This document shows, piece by piece, positions 42,719 through 50,858 of a DNA stretch of 64,000 nt; positions within the stretch are counted from its first letter, which is position 1, and every line of letters starts with the position of its first letter. Source of the stretch: Pseudodesulfovibrio sp. zrk46 (lineage in GTDB: Bacteria > Desulfobacterota > Desulfovibrionia > Desulfovibrionales > Desulfovibrionaceae); the NCBI RefSeq assembly GCF_012516435.1, contig NZ_CP051216.1:3709501-3773500 (forward strand). The letters run 5' to 3'. The position numbers and the translations under genes are program-made. The notes under the pieces were generated by a model, which saw nothing but the letters and a program-made list of their open reading frames with translations, had not been told where the DNA came from and ran no database searches.

Positions 42719-43585
42719 ATGACTTGGTTTGCTCTCTCGCTAGCAGCTGCATTTCTCATGGCTACCAATGGTGCGTACATGAAGAAATTCTTTTCAGATG
42801 TTTCACCATGGGAAATGGCGATCATCCCATTTTTCTACTCTGTCCCGATGTGTACCGCCGGAATTATTTTCTCCGGCATCCCAAAATTGGGACCAGGATT
42901 TTACCCAGCCTTGTCCTGGGTGCTGCCTATGATGATCGTTTCGGTCATTCTCCATTTCCGCGCCATTCATATGTCGCCCCTATCCCTCACGCTGCCCTTT
43001 CTGAGCTTCACGCCGGTATTCGCCCTCATAACCGGAGACTTTTTCCTTGGTGAAAAACTATCTGGTGCAGGCATCAGTGGAATGGCTCTGGTCGTCATTG
43101 GTGGTTATGTTTTGAATCTCGACAGCACCAGATTTGGCTTCTGGGGTCCTATCAAGGCCATTTATCGTGAACCAGGTTCAGCCATAATGCTCGCTGTGGC
43201 TGCAATGTATGGCTTCACATCTGTTGGCGGCAAGGTGATGATCATCCACTCATCTGCCCTTTTTACCGGATTTCTCATTTTCGTCCTGCTCGGCATTCTA
43301 ATCCCCATCATCCTCATAGGCGTTGGCAAGGCGTCACTTGGAACCATTCTGCGCAAGCCACTTCTCGGCTTCGGCTCTGGGTTCATCGTTTTTACCGAGA
43401 TAATATGCCACAACATCGCCATCTCCATGGTAGCTGCCGCATATATGATCACCATCAAGCGCATGGCGGGGATTTTCTCTGTAATTTACGGATGGATTCT
43501 ATTTCATGAGCGAGGAATAAGATACCGTCTCATCGGAACAGCCATCATGACTGTGGGAGCTTCGATCATTGCTATCTATGGCTAG
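42719..43585 (+). CDS. EamA/DMT-superfamily transporter
   Basis: 288 residues from ATG 42719 (GGGAG 6 bases upstream). Ten predicted helices in two EamA-like halves, with FLGEKLSGAGISGM and the repeated counterpart LFHERGIRYRLIGTA. Drug/metabolite transporter superfamily; substrate unknown. Single gene closed by a strong terminator. Confidence 0.85.
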   Translation: MTWFALSLAAAFLMATNGAYMKKFFSDVSPWEMAIIPFFYSVPMCTAGIIFSGIPKLGPGFYPALSWVLPMMIVSVILHFRAIHMSPLSLTLPFLSFTPVFALITGDFFLGEKLSGAGISGMALVVIGGYVLNLDSTRFGFWGPIKAIYREPGSAIMLAVAAMYGFTSVGGKVMIIHSSALFTGFLIFVLLGILIPIILIGVGKASLGTILRKPLLGFGSGFIVFTEIICHNIAISMVAAAYMITIKRMAGIFSVIYGWILFHERGIRYRLIGTAIMTVGASIIAIYG

Positions 43586-43602
43586 AAGATGAACCATCAT
43601 CA

Positions 43603-43637
43603 AAAAAAGCCTCGAAGCTTAACCTCGAGGCTTTTTT
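43603..43637. terminator. Bidirectional terminator
   Basis: A-run plus GCCTCGA (43609-43615) and TCGAGGC (43625-43631) then six Ts; serves two convergent genes. Confidence 0.92.
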
Positions 43638-43654
43638 GTAAGCAATCTTAATCA

Positions 43655-44677
43655 TCATGTCAGATATGGATAAAAATCCTTACCCAACTTATGCATGGGC
43701 AGCACTTTGCCCTCAATAATCACTCCCTGAGGGACGAACTCAGCATCCATATACTCTTCGGGCGCTGAGAAGCCGTTCTCTTTGGCTAGAATTACAGAAG
43801 TCCCCTCTCTGCCGCTATGAGCAATAAGTCCTTCCGGGAAAAAAGCAGCTTTGTCTGCGTTGTTTCCAATAGCGGCAAAGAACGCCGTATACTTGTCGAA
43901 AAAATTCTCCCGACTCAGTGACTGCTGAATTCCGGCCACCATTTCATTTGCGACATAACTGATAGGACGGCCACGCAGGATATTGTAAGCTCCCTCACGA
44001 GTGGGATCAGCCAGCATGACACTTCCCATCCCCAATGTGTGAACCAAGTCATGGGTCCGTTCCCCGGAGATAGGATCTGTTTGATAGCCTAGAGTCTGAA
44101 TATCCGAAAAACCATTACGACGAGCCTGAATCTGCTGAGCAAGGAGCATGATGCCCGTTCCTGCCCCCACATCCACGCCAACATACGGTCCTCCAGAAGC
44201 TTGTGGAGCATCTTTCTGACCTATAACGGCCCGCATGACATGCGCAGCCCGCGGAGCATCTGCCAGCACTCGCAATACAGATGACCACTGACGCAAACGA
44301 TTCATGAGCTCGATATCGTCCCCGGGCTCGTTCAAGCTTTGATGCCGAGAAAACTGCTCATACAGCGCAGCAATCTCGTCATACCCCACAGACTCCGCAT
44401 GTGCGCCCTCATGCACATAGGCAAAGAAGTATTTCACCGCGACATTGAGAAACTGCTCGTCTGTTGCCGGATTCAAAGGATCACAAAGGCACTCAATATC
44501 AGCAGCCAAGCTTGCAGCAGAATAAAACTCCGGCGCAATGCCGGGGTCGCTCCTGCGAATTGCGGCTGTGAAATTCCGAGCCTGCATGCCCGCCGTAGCC
44601 AATGGCGACCCAAGGAGGTCAAACGTGGCGTGGCGCTCTTCCTTGCCGGGACTATGTGGGAGGTCGGTATAATTCAT
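43655..44677 (-). CDS. Putative SAM-dependent methyltransferase, unknown family
   Basis: About 340 residues from ATG 44677; the start is uncertain because no ribosome-binding site precedes it. A TATACT lies about 8 bases upstream, so the message could be leaderless. A Rossmann motif GVDVGAGTG (167-175) followed by ADPTREGAYNI fits a class I methyltransferase, but later motifs are not recognisable. An N-terminal helical region of about 160 residues precedes it. It lies next to the tRNA array; no link is evident. Confidence 0.6.
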   Translation of the reverse strand: MNYTDLPHSPGKEERHATFDLLGSPLATAGMQARNFTAAIRRSDPGIAPEFYSAASLAADIECLCDPLNPATDEQFLNVAVKYFFAYVHEGAHAESVGYDEIAALYEQFSRHQSLNEPGDDIELMNRLRQWSSVLRVLADAPRAAHVMRAVIGQKDAPQASGGPYVGVDVGAGTGIMLLAQQIQARRNGFSDIQTLGYQTDPISGERTHDLVHTLGMGSVMLADPTREGAYNILRGRPISYVANEMVAGIQQSLSRENFFDKYTAFFAAIGNNADKAAFFPEGLIAHSGREGTSVILAKENGFSAPEEYMDAEFVPQGVIIEGKVLPMHKLGKDFYPYLT

Positions 44678-44820
44678 ATTAGTATAAAGGGACGGAGTTT
44701 TCGGGTTGGGAAATGTTTGCCGTCCCCCACACTTGTGCATGGACCATACCGGATAGAGCCGATTGTTAAGAAAAAATTAAACTTTTTAAAAAAGCTAACA
44801 ATTTCAATCAAAACAAAAAA

Positions 44821-44850
44821 AGCCAGCCCTTTCGGACTGGCTATTTTTTC
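44821..44850 (-). terminator. Terminator closing the tRNA array
   Basis: AGCCAG/CTGGCT (44821-44826, 44837-44842) plus inner pairs; on the minus strand it is followed by a run of Ts. Confidence 0.85.
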
Positions 44851-44925
<75 letters not shown>

Positions 44926-44928
44926 TAG

Positions 44929-45003
<75 letters not shown>

Positions 45004-45009
45004 ATCTCC

Positions 45010-45084
<75 letters not shown>

Positions 45085-45094
45085 TGGAGAAAAA

Positions 45095-45114
45095 GGCCGA
45101 CCCGAAGGTCAGCC
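45095..45114 (-). terminator. Terminator-like hairpin between tRNA-Gly copies 2 and 3
   Basis: GGCCGACC-CGAA-GGTCAGCC (one mismatch); on the minus strand followed by TTTTT. Could end transcription or serve as a processing spacer. Confidence 0.65.
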
Positions 45115-45127
45115 GATATATCAAATA

Positions 45128-45202
<75 letters not shown>

Positions 45203-45214
45203 TCGGGAAAAAAG

Positions 45215-45230
45215 CCGACCCGAAGGTCGG
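45215..45230 (-). terminator. Terminator-like hairpin between tRNA-Gly copies 3 and 4
   Basis: CCGACC-CGAA-GGTCGG followed on the minus strand by CTTTTTT. Confidence 0.65.
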
Positions 45231-45245
45231 ACGATATGTCAAATA

Positions 45246-45320
<75 letters not shown>

Positions 45321-45330
45321 TCGGGAAAAA

Positions 45331-45350
45331 GGCCGACCCTAAGGTCGGCC
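45331..45350 (-). terminator. Terminator-like hairpin between tRNA-Gly copies 4 and 5
   Basis: GGCCGACC-CTAA-GGTCGGCC, perfect 8-bp stem, followed on the minus strand by TTTTT. Confidence 0.7.
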
Positions 45351-45359
45351 GGTATGTCA

Positions 45360-45434
<75 letters not shown>

Positions 45435-45437
45435 TAG

Positions 45438-45512
<75 letters not shown>

Positions 45513-45517
45513 TCTTT

Positions 45518-45592
<75 letters not shown>

Positions 45593-45609
45593 CCTCAAAA
45601 GCGAAGTAG

Positions 45610-45639
45610 GGTTTACCCTCGCCCCCCTCCAACTGTCAA
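45610..45639 (-). promoter_or_regulatory. Promoter of the tRNA array
   Basis: Minus-strand TTGACA (45634-45639), an 18-base spacer and TAAACC (45610-45615), about 20 bases upstream of the first tRNA. The -35 is perfect, the -10 weak; the G-rich spacer resembles a stringent discriminator-type region only loosely. Confidence 0.55.
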
Positions 45640-45710
45640 GCGTATTTTTATTTTTTATTGGTCATATACATTTTAAAAAGGGGTTGAAATTGTTCGATTA
45701 ATAGAAAGGC

Positions 45711-45738
45711 TTTACTTTTGGTACCTTTTTAGTATACC
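45711..45738 (+). promoter_or_regulatory. Possible dksA promoter
   Basis: TTTACT (45711-45716), 16-base spacer, TATACC (45733-45738), about 80 bases before the dksA start. Confidence 0.35.
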
Positions 45739-45819
45739 TACCCGGCTTAATCTTGTATTCTAATTGGATACATTGATTAAATGGATTGTTTGCACCTGCT
45801 ATATAGAGAGAGAATACAT

Positions 45820-46182
45820 ATGGACGCAAAAGATCTTCAGTTTTTTAAGGATATGCTCAACGGCATGCTGGAAGACACGCTCCGCAAGGGCGAAGAAACC
45901 ATCGAAGACATGACCGAGTCTGGCGAAGTCTACGCAGACCCCGCTGATCGGGCCACCGCCGAATCTGATCGCGCATTCACCCTGCGCCTTCGTGATCGAG
46001 AGCGCAAGCTCGTCAAAAAGATTCAGCAGGCAGTAGAACGCATCGACGATGGCGAGTTCGGCATTTGCCAGGACTGCGGTGACGACATTTCCGTCCCGCG
46101 CCTCAAGGCTCGTCCCATGACCACGTTGTGCATCAACTGCAAAAGCAAGCAGGAAGAAGACGAGGCCGTTCGCGGCGACTAA
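45820..46182 (+). CDS. dksA: DksA/TraR-type RNA polymerase-binding protein
   Basis: 120 residues from ATG 45820 (GAGAGAG upstream). The coiled-coil tip motif DPADRA (40-45) matches the DxxDxA of DksA that reaches into the polymerase secondary channel. The zinc finger is C83, C86, C104, C107. DksA with ppGpp tunes rRNA, tRNA and amino-acid promoters; its gene lies divergent from a large tRNA array. Slightly shorter than E. coli DksA (151). Confidence 0.92.
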   Translation: MDAKDLQFFKDMLNGMLEDTLRKGEETIEDMTESGEVYADPADRATAESDRAFTLRLRDRERKLVKKIQQAVERIDDGEFGICQDCGDDISVPRLKARPMTTLCINCKSKQEEDEAVRGD

Positions 46183-46218
46183 TCGTCCGTCCGTCTCTGC
46201 TTCCCACTCGAACGCGCC

Positions 46219-47733
46219 ATGGAGGCCAACTTTTTTCGCTTCCTCGCTGACGAGTTGGGCACCCTGCTCACCGGCCGCCGCATCGACAAGGTGTTCGGCC
46301 CCTCTCCCGGCGTCTGGACCATAAAGATCCAGAATCCGGGCGAACCATTGCACTTGCTCTTCAGGCCCGCCAAATCGGCGGGCCATTTATTTCTCTCTTC
46401 CGTCAAACCGGTCAATCCCCAGAACGCTCCAGCCATGGCTATGTGGTTTCGCAAACGTCTGCGCAATCGCAAGATACTGGGATACAAAGTAGATTGGCCA
46501 AATCTACGCCTCGCTTTAGAACTTTCCCCCAGACAAGATCCCCCTAGCGGAAGCTACCTCATTATTGACGTACGGACCGGTATGGAGTTCGTGGACGAAC
46601 TCGCTGAGGGCTTCGAAAGCCAGCCTGAATGGCCTGCCATTGAGGATGTGTTAGAGGAGAAGGAAATCTGGCGTGACTATCCACACATTTCCCCTCCCCT
46701 GCGTAAAGCGGTTGCCGCACTCCCTGAGGATGAAGCCCACCAACTCTACTTCAAAGTGGCTAGCGGTACTGCTGACACCTTCTTCATCGCAAACAACAAG
46801 CAAGGCTGGCAGCCCCCAATGGCTTGGGCAGGCAAGGGTGAGAACGAATCTTTCACTTCTGCCATCGAGGCATCCAACGCATATGGGGAACGCACCCTGT
46901 TTCCTCTCATGGAGATGGAAGAAGAAAAACCTCAGCAGACTCTGCTTAAACGCGCCCGCAAAAAGGTCAAACGCAATCTTGCCAGATTAGACGAAGAGCA
47001 GGCACGCTTACAAAAACTGGCCGATGAAAAGGTCAAAGCAGAAGCCATGCAGGCAGAGCTCTATCGCTTCAAAGATGCGGAAGGAATCCAAGAAATCACG
47101 GTCAATCATCCTGAGCACGGAGAGATGGTCGTATCTCTCAATCCATTTCTCACTCCCACTGAAAACATGGAACGGTACTTCAAGATGGCAGACAAGGCGG
47201 AACGTGGGTTCCCCCACATTCGACGTCGTCGCAAAGAGTTGGAAGCCGAACTTGAACGCCTCGAAAACGGCTCCATGCCTGATTTTCAGCCTAACAAACA
47301 AGAGAGTGTTGCTCCTGAAGGCCCTCCTCCGTTGCCCAAGCGATACAAAGGGCTCGCAGTGACCTTGTTTCGCTCAACCGATGGCTTCACCATCATTCGC
47401 GGCAAGAACAAAAAGGCTAACCACGACATCCTGAGCAAGGCAGCCAGCCCGTTCGATTACTGGTTTCACGTAGCAGATGGCCCTAGCTCGCATGTCATCC
47501 TCAAAAGAGATCACCCGGGGCACGAAGTCCCTGACAGCACTCTTATTCAGGCCGCCGCAATCTGCGGCCTCAAAAGTTACCGCAAGGACGACGGTAAAGC
47601 TGACATCATGTACGCTCTCGTCAAGGATGTCCGAAAAGTCAAAGGCTTTGCTCACGGGCAGGTGATGGTCGACGCCAAGCTAGGTTCGATACGAGTAGAT
47701 CTTGACCCACAACTCGAAGACAAGCTTTCCTAA
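46219..47733 (+). CDS. rqcH: NFACT-family protein (RqcH/Rqc2/FbpA-like)
   Basis: 504 residues, a little short for the family (about 570). NFACT-N domain from MEANFFRFLADEL; coiled coil about 235-360; C-terminal NFACT-R domain from FRSTDGFTIIRGKNKKAN to FHVADGPSSHVIL. These proteins bind stalled 60S/50S-tRNA complexes and recruit Ala-tRNA for tailing. The D-R pair needed for tailing in B. subtilis RqcH seems replaced (PNLRL at 94-98), judged by eye. No ribosome-binding site; 36 bases after dksA. Confidence 0.88.
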   Translation: MEANFFRFLADELGTLLTGRRIDKVFGPSPGVWTIKIQNPGEPLHLLFRPAKSAGHLFLSSVKPVNPQNAPAMAMWFRKRLRNRKILGYKVDWPNLRLALELSPRQDPPSGSYLIIDVRTGMEFVDELAEGFESQPEWPAIEDVLEEKEIWRDYPHISPPLRKAVAALPEDEAHQLYFKVASGTADTFFIANNKQGWQPPMAWAGKGENESFTSAIEASNAYGERTLFPLMEMEEEKPQQTLLKRARKKVKRNLARLDEEQARLQKLADEKVKAEAMQAELYRFKDAEGIQEITVNHPEHGEMVVSLNPFLTPTENMERYFKMADKAERGFPHIRRRRKELEAELERLENGSMPDFQPNKQESVAPEGPPPLPKRYKGLAVTLFRSTDGFTIIRGKNKKANHDILSKAASPFDYWFHVADGPSSHVILKRDHPGHEVPDSTLIQAAAICGLKSYRKDDGKADIMYALVKDVRKVKGFAHGQVMVDAKLGSIRVDLDPQLEDKLS

Positions 47734-47742
47734 TGAAACAAT

Positions 47743-47776
47743 AAAAGGGGCGCACAGACGTGCGCCCCTTTTATTT
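47743..47776. terminator. Bidirectional terminator
   Basis: AAAAGGGGCGCAC (47743-47755) and GTGCGCCCCTTTT (47760-47772), 13-bp perfect stem; serves two convergent genes. Confidence 0.93.
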
Positions 47777-47796
47777 AAATCAAACCGGAGTCTCCC

Positions 47797-48816
47797 CTAG
47801 ACCATTCGGTTGATTCTTTTTTCTCCAAGCATATTGAGTGCGATCTGCTTTTCAGCGTTAAGCCTTGAGACAACAGCATCCTGTACACGCTTTGTTGAAG
47901 AACCAAACTGCCCCTTTCGCGTGTTGTAAACACCTTCAATCAGCTTTGCATTGAACTCACCGTCCGAAGCTCCGCCCACAAACTGATCAATGACCTTGCC
48001 AAAGATTCTGGCAGCTCCAGTGGGGCCGTGCTGTACAGAAGTGCTCCATAGCACTTCACGCAGTACAGGTGGCGCATTGTTAAAATCAAGACCGGTCTGT
48101 TTAAGAATCATGTTTCGCGCGGGATCATAGGTTTCGGAGGCTATAAAGTCATGTTGCAGCTTCTCGAAGCGAGCCGGATCTTCGTTAGCAATGGCCTTCC
48201 AAGCTGTGGGCATTCCGCCCTGTTTGGAGCCTGTATTAGCAGGTCCAGAATCACGGAGGCGTTGACTGTACTCAGGCGCTTTATCATCAAGATAATTCAA
48301 AAAACGATCCATAGTGCCCGGGCGAGAAGCGATCTGATACTTTCCATAGGAAGTGCCGCCCACACGATCATATCCAATAGTTGAAATCCCGCCAGAGCCG
48401 GATTCAAAACGAGCTGAAAGAGTTCCTACGTCAGGAGCCTTGGCTAGCGGTGTATGCGATACGACCTGCGAGATATCAGAAGAAGGCTGGGCCTTAGGTG
48501 AAGGCTTTGCTGCGGACCGAGATACAGCTACCTGCTGCGGTAGCCCTGCTTCGGAACGCATCAGGCGAGTGATGGTGGAAAGAGCTTCCAGCATCACGGA
48601 GTCATTGATCATAGAAGTATCAAAGGACGTGGGCGAACTCCCCTCCCCGTATCGCTGTGACCCTTCTCCAAAAATATTTTGCGCCATGCGCATCTGCATG
48701 TCGAATGCTGTCTGCATCTGAGCTGATGCATCATTCGGCCTCTTGGTACCGCCTGCTGCTTTTGCAGCTTGCAGCGCAACCATGGCGTCATAATTTCCAA
48801 TAGTCCCGAAAGACAT
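47797..48816 (-). CDS. Lysozyme-like peptidoglycan-active protein
   Basis: 339 residues from ATG 48816 (CAGGAG upstream). The N-terminal 130 residues are low complexity, Ser/Ala/Gln-rich, with no signal peptide. The C-terminal domain begins LSARFESGSGG, then GGTSYGKYQIAS and GTMDRFLNYL, a pattern seen in lysozyme/chitosanase-fold domains attached to VgrG or phage proteins; the Glu in RFESG is the likely catalytic acid. It must leave the cytoplasm by another route (for example flagellar or phage-like) to act on the wall, or act at lysis. Family assignment from memory. Confidence 0.65.
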   Translation of the reverse strand: MSFGTIGNYDAMVALQAAKAAGGTKRPNDASAQMQTAFDMQMRMAQNIFGEGSQRYGEGSSPTSFDTSMINDSVMLEALSTITRLMRSEAGLPQQVAVSRSAAKPSPKAQPSSDISQVVSHTPLAKAPDVGTLSARFESGSGGISTIGYDRVGGTSYGKYQIASRPGTMDRFLNYLDDKAPEYSQRLRDSGPANTGSKQGGMPTAWKAIANEDPARFEKLQHDFIASETYDPARNMILKQTGLDFNNAPPVLREVLWSTSVQHGPTGAARIFGKVIDQFVGGASDGEFNAKLIEGVYNTRKGQFGSSTKRVQDAVVSRLNAEKQIALNMLGEKRINRMV

Positions 48817-48911
48817 ACCGCACTCCTGCGTCAAAGTTTTGGCTCAAACACAAGCCTCCGCATAGGAGAAAGCAAACGGTGTGCCTAACAGTGCAACTGT
48901 CAGTTTTTACT

Positions 48912-50009
48912 TTAAATTAAAAAACGATCGGCGAAACGCATATCCTTTCGCATGAATTCAACCAACCGTCGATGACCTGCTGGGAATGCATAATCCGACA
49001 GTGTAGAAGGTAGCACAAATCCCCCCTCCACAGCTTCGTTGAATACAGGCTCAGGGGGCCCCTCATTTACAGATCGACAAAGATAGCAATGCATAGTCAC
49101 GCGATAACGAGTGTAGGCATAGCTTATGACAGTAATCTTCTCACCGCAGACAACATCAAGCTCTACCTCTTCGGAATACTCACGTGCCAGAGCCTGCTCT
49201 GGAGTCTCTCCTTCCTCGATCACCCCACCGGGAAACTCCCACAAGCCGGGCCATACATCGTCAGGCTTACGTTTCTGGATGAGCATCTTCCCATTATGTT
49301 CAAAGACACCTGTGGCCATCTCTATCTTGATAATTGACTTTTTCGGAGGCAGGACCGGCCTCTCAGCCGTTACACCTTCTGCATAGGCCTGACACTGAAA
49401 CTGAACTGGACATCCACTACAATGAGGCCGTTTGCCACAAATGAGCGCACCAAACTCCATCAATGCCTGATTGAAGTCTCCTGGACGGTCTGCAGGAAGC
49501 ATATTCCGAACAGCGGACTCCACTTGCTCACGAGCAATCTTCTCCTTCATGGGCATGGAGATATTCAGAAGCCGAGAGAAAACGCGTAAGACATTAGCGT
49601 CTATGGCGGGTTCCGCGATCCCTAAAGCTATGCTGGAAATCGCACCGGCTGTATACTCTCCGATCCCGGGCAAGGAACGGATCTCTTCGAAGGAATTTGG
49701 GAAAACACCGTTATGGGCATCCATAATTAGTGCAGCAGCTTTGCGTATGTTCCGGGCTCTTGAATAATACCCTAGGCCCTCCCAGGACTTAAGGACTTCC
49801 TCTTCAGAAGCACCAGCCAATGTAGTCAGATCAGGATAACGCTCCATCCAACGTTTCCAATATTGAACGACACGTTCCATCTGTGTCTGCTGAGCCATAA
49901 TCTCAGAAATCCAGACACCATAAGGCTCAGGAGCGTGCCGCCAAGGCAACTCCCGCTTATTAGCGTCATACCACGCCAGCAGTTCTTTGGAGATTTTTTT
50001 CCCGTCCAT
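48912..50009 (-). CDS. mutY: A/G-specific adenine glycosylase with C-terminal Nudix-like domain
   Basis: 365 residues. HhH-GPD glycosylase: LPWRHAPEPYGVWISEIMAQQT, LPGIGEYTAGA with the helix-hairpin-helix, and the [4Fe-4S] loop C-x6-C-x2-C-x5-C (ICGKRPHCSGC). The C-terminal domain (about 225-355) has a Nudix-like segment (GGVIEEGETPEQALAREYSEEV) that recognises 8-oxoG. Removes A opposite 8-oxoG. 12 bases after gpmA. Confidence 0.95.
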   Translation of the reverse strand: MDGKKISKELLAWYDANKRELPWRHAPEPYGVWISEIMAQQTQMERVVQYWKRWMERYPDLTTLAGASEEEVLKSWEGLGYYSRARNIRKAAALIMDAHNGVFPNSFEEIRSLPGIGEYTAGAISSIALGIAEPAIDANVLRVFSRLLNISMPMKEKIAREQVESAVRNMLPADRPGDFNQALMEFGALICGKRPHCSGCPVQFQCQAYAEGVTAERPVLPPKKSIIKIEMATGVFEHNGKMLIQKRKPDDVWPGLWEFPGGVIEEGETPEQALAREYSEEVELDVVCGEKITVISYAYTRYRVTMHCYLCRSVNEGPPEPVFNEAVEGGFVLPSTLSDYAFPAGHRRLVEFMRKDMRFADRFLI

Positions 50010-50021
50010 GACGGGGAAGAA

Positions 50022-50768
50022 TTAACCGCCCTTGGCCTGATTTGCAACCGCCTCAGCAGCCTTGGCTGCGGCCTCTTGGTCGCCAAGATAATAGTGCTTG
50101 ATAGGTTTGAGATTCTCATCGAGTTCATAGACCAACGGAAGACCGGTGGGAATATTAAGCGTTGTAATATCCTCGTCGCTCATCTCATCGAGATACTTAA
50201 CCAACCCACGCAGGGAATTTCCGTGCGCAACGATCAGAACTCTCTTCCCTGCTCGAATTTCCGGCTCGATGGTATCAAACCAATACGGCATGGTGCGATC
50301 AATGGTCAGCTTGAGACTCTCGCACAAAGGCAAGTCTTCTGAGGGGAGATCTCTATATTGAGATTCGTTTCCGGGATACCGCTCGTCATCAAGTTCCAGT
50401 GCTGGCGGAGGCGTATCAAAGCTGCGACGCCAAACAAAAACTTGATCATCGCCATATTTGGCCGCGGTTTCAGCCTTGTTCAGTCCTTGCAGTGCACCGT
50501 AATGGCGTTCATTGAGCCGCCAGGTTTTGTATACAGGCAACCAAAGAAGATCCATTTCGTCCTGAACAAGCCACAGAGTTCGGATGGCGCGCTTAAGTAC
50601 GGAGGTATGAGCCACCTCAAACGTAAAACCTTCCTCCTTGAGCAACTTGGCACCGGCAACAGCCTCGGCAATGCCCTGCTCAGTCAGGTCTACATCCGTC
50701 CATCCTGTGAAACGGTTTGATAAATTCCACTCACTCTGTCCATGACGAATCAAAACCAGTTTATGCAT
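50022..50768 (-). CDS. gpmA: 2,3-bisphosphoglycerate-dependent phosphoglycerate mutase
   Basis: 248 residues from ATG 50768 (GGAGG upstream). [10 protein letters not shown] holds the phosphorylated His; [14 protein letters not shown] and VAHGNSLRG complete the active site. Interconverts 3- and 2-phosphoglycerate in glycolysis/gluconeogenesis. Pairs with mutY in one transcript. Confidence 0.95.
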   Translation of the reverse strand: MHKLVLIRHGQSEWNLSNRFTGWTDVDLTEQGIAEAVAGAKLLKEEGFTFEVAHTSVLKRAIRTLWLVQDEMDLLWLPVYKTWRLNERHYGALQGLNKAETAAKYGDDQVFVWRRSFDTPPPALELDDERYPGNESQYRDLPSEDLPLCESLKLTIDRTMPYWFDTIEPEIRAGKRVLIVAHGNSLRGLVKYLDEMSDEDITTLNIPTGLPLVYELDENLKPIKHYYLGDQEAAAKAAEAVANQAKGG

Positions 50769-50858
50769 ACTGCCTCCGCATTCATTCTTTAATATGTGGG
50801 CAAGCATAACCCGGAAATCAGGGCCATGTGAAGCGACTGATAATTATAATTGGATGAA

